Below, in pieces: positions 9,078 through 17,368 of a DNA stretch of 64,000 nt. Every line of letters begins with the position of its first letter. Within the stretch, counting starts at the first letter, position 1. Location: NCBI GenBank assembly GCA_011524905.1, contig WTJI01000041.1:16005-80004 (forward strand). The letters are read 5' to 3'. The position numbers and the translations under genes are program-made. Under the pieces are notes generated by a model that saw nothing but the letters and a program-made list of their open reading frames with translations, was not told the DNA's origin and ran no database searches. This DNA comes from Flavobacteriales bacterium. Lineage in GTDB: Bacteria; Bacteroidota; Bacteroidia; Flavobacteriales; Flavobacteriaceae.

Positions 9078-10022
9078 ATGCGGACACTTATTTCTACCGA
9101 TTTTAAATTACCAGGGCAACAATCCAAATACACAGGTAAAGTTCGGGATGTGTACACATTGGATAATGATCGACTCGTTATGATTGCGACAGATCGCCTA
9201 TCGGCATTCGATGTAGTTTTACCTAAGGGCATTCCATTTAAAGGACAAATTCTCAATCAGATTGCGTATAAAATGCTGCAATCTACTGCCGATATTGTTC
9301 CCAATTGGGTTGAGGCTTCTCCTGATCCCAATGTGACAATTGGCCAAGCATGTACGCCCTTTAAGATAGAAATGGTAATCCGAGGTTATCTGGTCGGTCA
9401 TGCTTCTAGAGAATATAACAAAGGGAAACGCATTTTATGTGGGGTCCGACTTCCAGAGGGGATGCAGGAAAATGAAGCCTTTCCTCAACCTATAATCACT
9501 CCAGCGACTAAAGCCGAAACCGGACATGATGAAGATATTTCCCGAGAAGCCATCCTCGAAAAAGGGATTGTCTCAGAGTCTGATTATTTGGAATTGGAGA
9601 AATATACCTATGCGTTATTCGAAAGAGGAACAAAACTAGCACATGAGCAAGGTCTAATCTTAGTAGACACCAAATACGAATTTGGTAAAAACAAAAACGG
9701 GCAGATTGTTCTCATCGATGAAGTTCATACGCCAGATTCTTCACGTTATTTTTATCAAAAAGGATATGCAGAACGTCAAGCTGCTGGTGTGCCACAAAAA
9801 CAACTATCTAAGGAGTTTGTTCGCCGCTGGCTAATATCTCATGGATTTCAAGGGCTAGCAGATCAACAATTACCACCCATGGATGATGCTTACATCGATT
9901 CTGTTAGTGCTCGCTATATAGAGTTATATGAAAATATTACAGGTACGACTTTTATGCCTGAAACCAGCACAGACATAAATAGAAGAATCGAAACCAATGT
10001 ATTAAACTATCTTAATAATTAG
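9078..10022 (+). CDS. purC: Phosphoribosylaminoimidazole-succinocarboxamide (SAICAR) synthase
   Basis: A 314-residue PurC that joins CAIR and aspartate with ATP in purine synthesis. It starts around [21 protein letters not shown], the usual N-terminal ATP-grasp-like motif, and carries the SAICAR signature [10 protein letters not shown] and the [12 protein letters not shown] block. It is the longer form (about 300 residues) rather than the about 240-residue E. coli type. It is co-transcribed with phoH. Its last four bases (TTAG) also encode the stop of the convergent miaA gene. Confidence 0.97.
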   Translation: MRTLISTDFKLPGQQSKYTGKVRDVYTLDNDRLVMIATDRLSAFDVVLPKGIPFKGQILNQIAYKMLQSTADIVPNWVEASPDPNVTIGQACTPFKIEMVIRGYLVGHASREYNKGKRILCGVRLPEGMQENEAFPQPIITPATKAETGHDEDISREAILEKGIVSESDYLELEKYTYALFERGTKLAHEQGLILVDTKYEFGKNKNGQIVLIDEVHTPDSSRYFYQKGYAERQAAGVPQKQLSKEFVRRWLISHGFQGLADQQLPPMDDAYIDSVSARYIELYENITGTTFMPETSTDINRRIETNVLNYLNN

Positions 10023-10924
10023 TCGTCAGTACTTTCAATAAGTTGCGCAATTTCAGTTACTGGTGTGTTAGCGGGAAATAATGCCTCTTTGCCAAATCGG
10101 TTAAACCATGTTATCTGTCTTTTGGCATAGCGGCGGCTGTTACGCTTTATATCACCTATTGTTTTTTCTTTGTCCTGCTCTCCATCAAAATAGGGCCACC
10201 ATTCTTGATAACCTACCGATCTCATACTGCTCAATTCACGGTATTTTAGTAGACTTTTGACTTCAGCTTCTAAACCAGCTTCAATCATTTGGTCAACACG
10301 GCTATTGATTCGGTCATATAGCCTTTCTCGCGGTTGGTGTAAAACGAATGTTTGGGTTTTAAATGGGCGGGTTACTTTATTTTTGCCCAGGAAAGAAGAA
10401 TAGGGGGCTGCAGCAGCAAAACAAACTTCCAACGCACGTAAAAGTCGCAAAGGATTTTGCCGATCTACCGTTCGATAATGTTTGGGGTCTTGGTCTCGAA
10501 GCAAGTCTTGTAACCCCGTAATGCCATGTGTTTCATAAAAAACAGACAATTGAGATTTTACCTCTGCTGGGATGGGGGGGAATTGATCTAACCCTTCAAT
10601 CACTGCTTGTGCAAATAGCCCTGACCCGCCAGTCAAAACAACGTAGTCTTTTTTCTTGAAAAGTTGGTCTAGGACAGTAAGTGCTTCTTTTTCATAATCG
10701 CCAACATTTAGCGGATGTGTTACACTGCGGTGTTGGATAAAATGATGGGGTACAGTGGCCAAATCTTCAGCCGTTGGTGCTGCGGTACCAATTTGCATTT
10801 CTTTGTAAAACTGGCGCGAGTCACAGGATACTATTTCAGTGTTGTAATGTTGGGCCAAGGCAATACTTAGGGCAGTTTTGCCAACCCCAGTGGGGCCAGC
10901 AATGTAGATTAACTTAGGTGTCAT
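10019..10924 (-). CDS. miaA: tRNA dimethylallyltransferase
   Basis: A 301-residue MiaA. The P-loop GPTGVGKT is at residues 8-15, followed by the DSRQFYKEM substrate motif and the [14 protein letters not shown] block. It transfers a dimethylallyl group to A37 of tRNAs that read UNN codons. The C-terminal [11 protein letters not shown] motif is intact. It lies 52 nt downstream of the potassium-channel gene on the same strand and may belong to the same operon. The 3' end overlaps purC by four bases. Confidence 0.96.
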   Translation of the reverse strand: MTPKLIYIAGPTGVGKTALSIALAQHYNTEIVSCDSRQFYKEMQIGTAAPTAEDLATVPHHFIQHRSVTHPLNVGDYEKEALTVLDQLFKKKDYVVLTGGSGLFAQAVIEGLDQFPPIPAEVKSQLSVFYETHGITGLQDLLRDQDPKHYRTVDRQNPLRLLRALEVCFAAAAPYSSFLGKNKVTRPFKTQTFVLHQPRERLYDRINSRVDQMIEAGLEAEVKSLLKYRELSSMRSVGYQEWWPYFDGEQDKEKTIGDIKRNSRRYAKRQITWFNRFGKEALFPANTPVTEIAQLIESTDD

Positions 10925-10976
10925 TTAGGCTTTATGTTTTTGAAATTTGTGATTGTTTAATTTTAGTTGAAAGGAA

Positions 10977-11813
10977 TTATATGGCGGTTTCATCATTTAG
11001 TAATGTACCACATTGATGACAAAATAGCGCATCATCTTTGTGATCATCATTCATGCAAGTTTTGCACATTTGAGTATTGGTGTCAATTTTTTTGTTTTGT
11101 TCGTTGAGTTCAGCGGTTACAATACCCGTGGGTACGGCAATAATACCATAACCCAAAACCATAATAATTGCTGCAATAAACTGCCCCAAGGATGTGACAG
11201 GCGCAATATCACCATAGCCTACGGTAGTCAATGTTACGATGCACCAATAAATACTCCGCGGAATACTCGTAAAACCACTTTCATCTGACTCAATCAGATA
11301 CATGATGGTCCCGAATATAATACATAAAATAAGCACACTAAAGAGAAAAACGCCTATTTTGGCGCGACTGGCAATTAGTGCTTTTGCTAAGGTGTTTGAA
11401 GCTCCAATATAACGGGTGAGTTTTAAGATTCGAAAAATACGGAGTAATCGCAGGGCACGAAGCGCAATCAGAGACTGAGTACCCACCATAAACAAAGAGA
11501 TATATTTCGGCAAGGTAGAAAGCAAATCAATGATCCCATAAAAGCTGAAAACATAGTTTTGGGGTTTGTGAACTGCAATCAATCGTAAAATATATTCAAC
11601 TGAAAATATAAAAGTAATCCCCCATTCAATAGCGTTAAACAATTCATAGTATTGGCTGTTGATACTTGGAACGCTTTCTAAGCATACCAATATGACACTC
11701 AGTAGGATGAGGATAAGTAATATTACATCAAAGAGTCGTCCCATTGGGGTATCTGCCTCATAGATAATTTCATGCAGGCGGTGTCTCCAAGATACTTTGT
11801 TGTTGGATTCCAA
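10977..11813 (-). CDS. Voltage-gated potassium channel with C-terminal zinc ribbon
   Basis: A 278-residue six-helix ion channel. The S4 voltage sensor has spaced arginines (R119, R122, R125, R128) and the selectivity filter TTVGYGD is at 196-202, which indicates K+ selectivity. After the last helix comes a short cytoplasmic tail with two CxxC pairs (C250/C253 and C265/C268), as in small zinc-ribbon domains. There is no RCK/TrkA-N domain. It should form a tetramer in the inner membrane. It is 7 nt downstream of the DnaQ/GIY-YIG gene, so it is likely co-transcribed. The tail's role is unknown. Confidence 0.9.
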   Translation of the reverse strand: MESNNKVSWRHRLHEIIYEADTPMGRLFDVILLILILLSVILVCLESVPSINSQYYELFNAIEWGITFIFSVEYILRLIAVHKPQNYVFSFYGIIDLLSTLPKYISLFMVGTQSLIALRALRLLRIFRILKLTRYIGASNTLAKALIASRAKIGVFLFSVLILCIIFGTIMYLIESDESGFTSIPRSIYWCIVTLTTVGYGDIAPVTSLGQFIAAIIMVLGYGIIAVPTGIVTAELNEQNKKIDTNTQMCKTCMNDDHKDDALFCHQCGTLLNDETAI

Positions 11814-11820
11814 GATCGAT

Positions 11821-13206
11821 TTAATTTGGGTTGTGAGCGACTGCTTTTAAGGGTATCAATTTATGATATTTTTCATTTTTGATAAAATGATAAACTAAAG
11901 CCTGACAATCTGGGTTTGTCTCCATGGGAACCAGACGGTTTTTAATCTTTTCCAGACTGTTTATTTGGTGGTTTAATTCATAATATCCATACCCCTTAAA
12001 TTGGCCTAGTTGCATAAAAATAAAACTATAATTGCCTTTTTCACGGCCACGGCTGGTAATAATAAAATCCTCTTGGGGCAGTTGACAATCTGCAACAAGC
12101 TTGTCTAGCTTTTCATTGTAGGCTGCAACAGTTTCCTTGTTTTCACATGCCCCTTGGCATTTGCCCAATTCGATTCGGCTACAGCGCATTTTGTCATTTT
12201 TTAAACTCGTCTTATTTTGACATAATTCATATTTTTCGAGCCAGTAAAACAAATTATTCACAGCAGCTTTTTTATGACGGAATAGTTTGAGATAATCTCT
12301 ATTTGTTCGGACCTGCTCGGCTAGTAATACCTGGTAACCATCGGGATCTTTTTCTATTCTTATTCCTATTGGAAACACCCGATATTTGAAGGCATGATTC
12401 AGGGTTGGTTGATTGCTTTTGATTTCATGTTGTTCTTTGAGCAGTGCTATAAACTCGCAGCCGGTTTTTTCAAAACTAACGCTGGTTATTTGCTGCTGTA
12501 TTTTCCGACTTTTTGAAGCCTTCCCTGTTAAGTGTGAACGAACTCTTTTGCGAATGTTTTTGCTTTTACCGATATAGATGATCTCATTTTGCTGTCCGTA
12601 CATGTAATAAACCCCAGTTTCTGTAGGAAGCGAATCAATCAGCTCGTGGAAGGCCTGGGATAGATTTTTCTTGTGAAGTGTTTGTATCTGTTCTGTAATG
12701 ATGGTTTTATGACTGTCTTTTTCCAATAATAATTGAAATAATTTCAGGGTTGCCAGGGCATCGCCCTTCGCACGATGTCTGTCACTGATTGGTATACCCA
12801 AGGAACGAACAAGTTTCCCTAGCTTAAATGAAGTTTGTTCAGGTAAAAGCAATTGGGATAACTGAACAGTGCAGAGGGATTTTCTATTAAAATTATACCC
12901 CAACCGGCGGAACTCTGTCCGTAAAATACGGTAATCGAATTCTGCATTGTGTGCTACCAAAACACAGTTTTCCGTAAGTTCAATGATGCGTTTGGCAACT
13001 TCAAAAAACTTTGGCGCTGTCTTTAGCATGGCAGCATTAATACCCGTTAGTTTTTCTACAAAAGGCTGAATGGGGCGTTCTGGGTTAATCAAGCTAGAAA
13101 ACTGATCAACGACCTGATGACCATCGTAGCGGTATATCGCTATTTCAGTGATACCTTCCTCATCAAATTTCCCTCCAGTAGTTTCAATATCTAATACGGC
13201 AAACAT
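11821..13206 (-). CDS. DEDDh 3'-5' exonuclease fused to a GIY-YIG endonuclease domain (DnaQ-UvrC-like)
   Basis: A 461-residue two-domain nuclease. The N-terminal DnaQ-type exonuclease has D6 and E8 (VLDIETTG), D91 (NAEFD), H144 and D149 (HRAKGDA). A GIY-YIG domain follows (about 198-225: GVYYMY then IIYIGKS), similar to the N-terminal half of UvrC and to Cho. The UvrC C-terminal nuclease and HhH domains are absent. The start at 13206 begins MFAVLDIETTG, as in most DnaQ proteins, and lies 1 nt after the yggS stop; a longer start 21 bases upstream would overlap yggS. A repair role is likely, but the substrate is not known. Confidence 0.9.
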   Translation of the reverse strand: MFAVLDIETTGGKFDEEGITEIAIYRYDGHQVVDQFSSLINPERPIQPFVEKLTGINAAMLKTAPKFFEVAKRIIELTENCVLVAHNAEFDYRILRTEFRRLGYNFNRKSLCTVQLSQLLLPEQTSFKLGKLVRSLGIPISDRHRAKGDALATLKLFQLLLEKDSHKTIITEQIQTLHKKNLSQAFHELIDSLPTETGVYYMYGQQNEIIYIGKSKNIRKRVRSHLTGKASKSRKIQQQITSVSFEKTGCEFIALLKEQHEIKSNQPTLNHAFKYRVFPIGIRIEKDPDGYQVLLAEQVRTNRDYLKLFRHKKAAVNNLFYWLEKYELCQNKTSLKNDKMRCSRIELGKCQGACENKETVAAYNEKLDKLVADCQLPQEDFIITSRGREKGNYSFIFMQLGQFKGYGYYELNHQINSLEKIKNRLVPMETNPDCQALVYHFIKNEKYHKLIPLKAVAHNPN

Positions 13207-13207
13207 A

Positions 13208-13855
13208 CTAGTAGTTTCTAGCTCCAAATATTAAACTGCCTACTCGAATCATATTACTGCCAGTAGCTATGGCCAGTGGATAATCACCACTCATCCCCAT
13301 GGATAAAACGGGATTGGGCTTCGATGCAAACAATTCATCAAACAGAGATTTTAGTTGTTGAAATTCACGTTTGATTTGTTCTTTGTCATCAGTAAGTGTA
13401 GCCATGCCCATGAGCCCTATGATATTTACATGAGATAGTGATTGATTTTGTTTTAATACTGCAGCTACTTCATTGGGCTCAAAGCCGAACTTACTACTTT
13501 CTTCGGCAATATGCACTTGAAGCAAACAGTTTATTACTCGGTCGTTTTTCGCAGCTTGTTTTTCTATTTCAAGTAGTAGCTTTTGAGTGTCTACCCCATG
13601 AATCAGATGCACAAAGGGTGCCATATATTTAACTTTGTTTCGCTGTACATGACCAATCATATGCCACTGAATGTCTCGTGGGAGCGCTTCCCACTTTTGG
13701 ACCATTTCTTGCACTTTGTTTTCTCCAAAGTCACGTTGTCCTGCATTGTAGGCCTCCTGAATTGATTCTACAGATTTTGTTTTTGAGACCGCTACTAGGG
13801 AAACTTTTTCGGGTATTTCTTTTTTAAGTTGTTTGAGGTTTTCAGCAATTTTCAT
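13208..13855 (-). CDS. YggS-family PLP homeostasis protein
   Basis: A 215-residue single-domain PLP protein with an alanine-racemase-like TIM barrel. The PLP lysine is K25 in VAVSKTKS, and the DFGENKVQEM and WHMIGHVQRNK motifs are typical. The family balances free PLP and amino-acid pools and has no clear enzyme activity. A -7 box lies 5 nt before the ATG, which predicts a leaderless mRNA. The downstream nuclease gene starts 1 nt after its stop. Confidence 0.95.
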   Translation of the reverse strand: MKIAENLKQLKKEIPEKVSLVAVSKTKSVESIQEAYNAGQRDFGENKVQEMVQKWEALPRDIQWHMIGHVQRNKVKYMAPFVHLIHGVDTQKLLLEIEKQAAKNDRVINCLLQVHIAEESSKFGFEPNEVAAVLKQNQSLSHVNIIGLMGMATLTDDKEQIKREFQQLKSLFDELFASKPNPVLSMGMSGDYPLAIATGSNMIRVGSLIFGARNY

Positions 13856-13860
13856 TTGAG

Positions 13861-13868
13861 CAAAGGTA
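13861..13868 (-). promoter_or_regulatory. Bacteroidota -7 box TAccTTTG for yggS
   Basis: Exact minus-strand match that ends 5 nt before the yggS ATG. With the usual spacing, transcription would begin at or next to the start codon. Confidence 0.65.
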
Positions 13869-13881
13869 ATGAAAACCCCTG

Positions 13882-14982
13882 CTACATTAATTGCAAAAAT
13901 AATCCTGTCAATATTTTGGGTTCCATATAAGTTGTTTTAGCTGGTAAACACAACTTTTCTTTGGACCAATGCAACAGTTGATAGGCACTTATCGGAGTAA
14001 AAAATATCAATAAAGGGGTATTTGGATTTTTTTGATCTATATCTTGAATACTTTCAATTTGGGGATGCTTGTTGATCTTTATTTTTTCATGTTTTAGTTT
14101 GCTATCAGTGACCAAAAGTGTTTCCTGTAATTGTTGGGTTTTAATTTTATACCACTTTCCATAAACGCGAAAAAGAACGATTGGGGATTTGGTTAACTGT
14201 TTTGGGGCGCTTTCGACGATTTCTGCCACATTTTGAATCCAGTCCACCATACCAGGTGTAATTTTTTGACTAGACCAAACGAAGCTTTTGGATTTGATAG
14301 CGGTGTGGGGTAGGCAATAGCTCAGTAAATCGGCGCTGTTGATTTCGCGATTGAAATGGTGAATGGCTTGTTTGCGATGGTGACCATCGATTAGAACATA
14401 CGGTTTATCTGACTGCCGAAAGAACATGTAGATCCTATTAAATACATCGTATTGATTTTGTTCAATTAACCATATTCTATGTGGTACTCCTTGTATTTCA
14501 AAACTTCGGTAAGGTTTTAGTTTACGAATAATGACTTCAATTTCTTGCCATTCTATTGTGTATTTAAAAGCAATTACACAGGGTTCGGCTTGTAAGCCCA
14601 CGGTCTCCAAATAAGAAGTAAATGCATTGACCCGATGGGTATGCGTGGCCTCATGTTCAACAATTTTTATTTTCAAATCCTTATCAGAAATACATCCAAT
14701 GACACCTATATTTGAAGAATTAGACCCAATTTCATAGGCGAAATAGGCGTTTGAATGAGGAGAATAATGACCCTGATCGACGCAAGAATGAATGTTTTTT
14801 TTTACAAGTGCCCAGCGAGCTTTTTCTTCAATGTCAGTTGGTGGACTATTTAGAATGTCGTTATAGGATAGCGGTATGCTAAAATCAATATGACTGTCGG
14901 ATACGGATTTCCTTTTAAAGCCATAACATGCTTGCTTTGCAGGATCATTGGCTAGTAGGGCATGGGTAGGTAGGAGCGGCAT
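13882..14982 (-). CDS. DUF1015 family protein
   Basis: A 366-residue protein with DUF1015 landmarks: HEATHTHRV (110-118), a DGHHRKQ block (199-205), and a C-terminal TTYMEPKILTGLFL resembling the family's STYF(x)PK ending. It is shorter than the usual 400-plus residues. The region between 210 and 300 looks reduced, so this may be a divergent member. Members often occur next to serine and NAD-linked enzymes; no biochemical role is proven. It starts 9 nt after the Gfo/Idh oxidoreductase gene, so the two are co-transcribed. Confidence 0.78.
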   Translation of the reverse strand: MPLLPTHALLANDPAKQACYGFKRKSVSDSHIDFSIPLSYNDILNSPPTDIEEKARWALVKKNIHSCVDQGHYSPHSNAYFAYEIGSNSSNIGVIGCISDKDLKIKIVEHEATHTHRVNAFTSYLETVGLQAEPCVIAFKYTIEWQEIEVIIRKLKPYRSFEIQGVPHRIWLIEQNQYDVFNRIYMFFRQSDKPYVLIDGHHRKQAIHHFNREINSADLLSYCLPHTAIKSKSFVWSSQKITPGMVDWIQNVAEIVESAPKQLTKSPIVLFRVYGKWYKIKTQQLQETLLVTDSKLKHEKIKINKHPQIESIQDIDQKNPNTPLLIFFTPISAYQLLHWSKEKLCLPAKTTYMEPKILTGLFLQLM

Positions 14983-14991
14983 ACATCCATT

Positions 14992-15954
14992 TTAAGAATA
15001 AGAATCAATGATTTGGTAAGCCAGGGTAAGGGCTTTTGTTCCGTCTTCCAAACTTACTGCCGTAGGTTGGTCCTTAGCGATACTGTTAGCCAAACTTTCA
15101 AGTTCTTCAAGAATGGCGTTATTACTGGCAATAGTTGGGTTTTCAAAATAGATTTGCTTTTTTTGACCTTCAGCATTTTCCAAAATAAGGGCAAAGTCAT
15201 CGGTTTTAGGGGCTGGAGTTTTCATCTTTACTATCTCAACTTTTTTAGCTAAAAAGTCTACTGATACATAAGCATCCTTTTGAAAAAAGCGACTTTTTCT
15301 CATATTCTTTAGAGAAATTCGACTGGCGGTAAGATTGGCTACACAGCCATTTTCAAAAGTTATACGGGCGTTTGCGATATCTGGTGTTTCGCTAATCACT
15401 GCAACACCAGAGGCTTCTACTTTTTTAACCGGTGACTGAACGGTACTTAAAATGATATCTAGATCATGAATCATCAAATCCAAAACAACGGGAACATCTG
15501 TACCTCTCGGATTGAATTCAGCCAATCGGTGGGTTTCAATAAACATGGGTTGCGTAATATGGGGAAGAGCAGATTTAAATGCTGGGTTGAAACGCTCTAC
15601 ATGACCTACCTGTCCTTTAAGTCCCATGTTATGCGCCAATGTAGTTATGTTTTGTGCTTCAATAACTGAATTAGCAATGGGTTTTTCTATGAAAATATGT
15701 TTCCCGGCACGCAAGCATTTTTCGGCTAATTCGGCATGAGAAAGGGTAGGGGTAACAATATCGACAACTTCGACTTTTTCTAGTAAATCATCGATTTGTT
15801 CAAAAAAGGTATAATTTTTTTCTCTGGCCAACTGCTGCCCGCTGGCAATATCAGTGTCATAAAAACCAATCAGCTCATAATGGGGCGATTCCTGTAACAA
15901 TCGTAAATGAATTTTTCCCAAGTGGCCTGCACCAATAACACCAATTTTTAACAT
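14992..15954 (-). CDS. Gfo/Idh/MocA family oxidoreductase
   Basis: A 320-residue NAD(P)-dependent sugar-type oxidoreductase. The N-terminal Rossmann fold has GVIGAGHLGKIH and the family's catalytic EKP motif is in FIEKPIANS. The C-terminal half is the mixed-sheet substrate domain with HVERFNPAF and DLMIHDLDI. These features resemble UDP-N-acetylglucosamine or inositol dehydrogenase relatives, but the substrate cannot be read from sequence. It heads an operon with the DUF1015 gene and has its own -7 box. Confidence 0.9.
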   Translation of the reverse strand: MLKIGVIGAGHLGKIHLRLLQESPHYELIGFYDTDIASGQQLAREKNYTFFEQIDDLLEKVEVVDIVTPTLSHAELAEKCLRAGKHIFIEKPIANSVIEAQNITTLAHNMGLKGQVGHVERFNPAFKSALPHITQPMFIETHRLAEFNPRGTDVPVVLDLMIHDLDIILSTVQSPVKKVEASGVAVISETPDIANARITFENGCVANLTASRISLKNMRKSRFFQKDAYVSVDFLAKKVEIVKMKTPAPKTDDFALILENAEGQKKQIYFENPTIASNNAILEELESLANSIAKDQPTAVSLEDGTKALTLAYQIIDSYS

Positions 15955-15967
15955 GCTGTTTTTCTTT

Positions 15968-15975
15968 CAAATATA
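15968..15975 (-). promoter_or_regulatory. Bacteroidota -7 box TAtaTTTG for the Gfo/Idh-DUF1015 operon
   Basis: Exact minus-strand match, 13 nt before the ATG at 15954. Confidence 0.6.
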
Positions 15976-16024
15976 TCAAACTAAAACAGCACACGAAATA
16001 TGTGGTGAAATGTTTCTGACTTAA

Positions 16025-16032
16025 TAACTTTG
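16025..16032 (+). promoter_or_regulatory. Bacteroidota -7 box TAacTTTG for pcm
   Basis: Exact match that ends 6 nt before the ATG at 16039. It also contains the in-frame TTG at 16030 that an automatic caller could take as the start, which helps to place the real start downstream. Confidence 0.65.
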
Positions 16033-16038
16033 TCAACT

Positions 16039-16680
16039 ATGATTGACAGTACCAAACATCAGGGATTACGGCGACAATTGGTTGCACAACTCAAGGAGAA
16101 AGCCATTACCGATTCGGCTGTGTTACAAGCCATAGGAGACACTCCCCGCCAATGGTTTATGGATCCAGGATTAGCAGCCTATGCCTATGAAGACAAAGCC
16201 TACCCGATCGCAGCCGACCAGACCATCTCACAACCCTACACTGTGGCTTTTCAAAGTCAATTACTAGCACTAGCTGCTGGAGCAAAAGTGCTTGAAATTG
16301 GTACAGGATCAGGTTATCAAACTGCTATTTTACTGGCGCTTGGCTATCAAGTCTACACCATTGAGCGGCAAGGTGAATTGTTTAAAAAAACAGAGCGACT
16401 ATTTCGAAAACTCGGTTTACGACCCAAACGTCAAATTTTTGGCGATGGCTATAAAGGTTGGCCCGAAGCAGCCCCTTTTGACGGGATTATTGTAACGGCA
16501 GGAGCCCCTGAAGTGCCCAATGCTTTACTCGCACAACTTAAGATAGGTGGGAAACTAATTATCCCCGTAGGTACAGAAGATCAGATTATGACTCGATTGA
16601 TACGTAAAAGTGAAAAAGAGTTTGACAGGACGACTTACGGGTCTTTTCGTTTTGTTCCTTTATTGGAGAATAAAAACTAA
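16039..16680 (+). CDS. pcm: Protein-L-isoaspartate O-methyltransferase
   Basis: A 213-residue SAM-dependent methyltransferase that repairs isoaspartyl residues in aged proteins. It has the TISQPYTVAFQ block specific to PCMT, SAM motif I VLEIGTGSGYQTAIL, and the C-terminal GGKLIIPVG strand. The ATG at 16039 is preferred over the TTG at 16030 because the TTG is part of the promoter box. The gene is probably leaderless. It stands alone, divergent from the Gfo/Idh operon and convergent with smpB. Confidence 0.96.
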   Translation: MIDSTKHQGLRRQLVAQLKEKAITDSAVLQAIGDTPRQWFMDPGLAAYAYEDKAYPIAADQTISQPYTVAFQSQLLALAAGAKVLEIGTGSGYQTAILLALGYQVYTIERQGELFKKTERLFRKLGLRPKRQIFGDGYKGWPEAAPFDGIIVTAGAPEVPNALLAQLKIGGKLIIPVGTEDQIMTRLIRKSEKEFDRTTYGSFRFVPLLENKN

Positions 16681-16822
16681 TAGACTGACATTAAAATAGA
16701 CTAGTGATCAATGAAATACGATCATTCTTGAAACTTAATTTAATTCAGACCTCAAAACACAGGCGATAAAAAATTAATTGTAAGTGTGTACGCAGCTAAT
16801 CCTACTTAGATTAAATCATCAC

Positions 16823-17284
16823 TTATTTCCTAAAATCCTTTTTGATACGTGCCAGATTGCGTTGGTTGTCTCTGTCTTTGATGGTTTCGCGTTTGTCATA
16901 AAGTTTTTTACCTCGTGCAAGGGCGATGTTGAGTTTGGCAAAACCCTTTTCGTTGATAAATAACTTGACCGGCACAATTGTTAGCCCTACATTTTGAACT
17001 TCTCGATGTAGCTTTTTGAGTTCTCTTTTGTTTAGCAGCAATTTACGACTACCTCTAGGTGCGTGGTTGTAGCGAGTGCCAAAGGCATATACCTCAATGT
17101 ACATATTGACTACAAACAATTCACCCTTATCATTGAATTCACAAAAGCATTCACTGATAGACGCCTGGCTATTGCGAATAGACTTGATTTCGGTTCCAGT
17201 CAAAACGATACCGGCTGTGTACTGGTCGAGTAGATCATACTCAAATCGAGCCCTTTTGTTTTGAATGTTTATCTTTTTTTGCAC
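16823..17284 (-). CDS. smpB: SsrA-binding protein SmpB
   Basis: A 153-residue SmpB with the [14 protein letters not shown] and [13 protein letters not shown] motifs and the basic C-terminal tail ending RIKKDFRK. It delivers tmRNA to stalled ribosomes. The start is GTG at 17284, 4 nt after a -7 box, so the mRNA is predicted to be leaderless. No ssrA (tmRNA) gene lies nearby. A 142-nt spacer without visible features separates its end from pcm. Confidence 0.97.
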   Translation of the reverse strand: MQKKINIQNKRARFEYDLLDQYTAGIVLTGTEIKSIRNSQASISECFCEFNDKGELFVVNMYIEVYAFGTRYNHAPRGSRKLLLNKRELKKLHREVQNVGLTIVPVKLFINEKGFAKLNIALARGKKLYDKRETIKDRDNQRNLARIKKDFRK

Positions 17285-17288
17285 GGCC

Positions 17289-17296
17289 CAAATTTA
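17289..17296 (-). promoter_or_regulatory. Bacteroidota -7 box TAaaTTTG for smpB
   Basis: Exact minus-strand match, ending 4 nt before the GTG start of smpB. Confidence 0.65.
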
Positions 17297-17368
17297 AGAC
17301 TAAAAATTCGTTGATGCTTTACGATTATCAAGTGCTTTATTCATTACAGTTTTTCAATTAGGGGTGTA

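Noticed and set aside
16681..16822. A tmRNA or other RNA gene beside smpB
   Set aside because: The 142-nt spacer is too short for tmRNA and shows no tRNA-like ends or strong helices.
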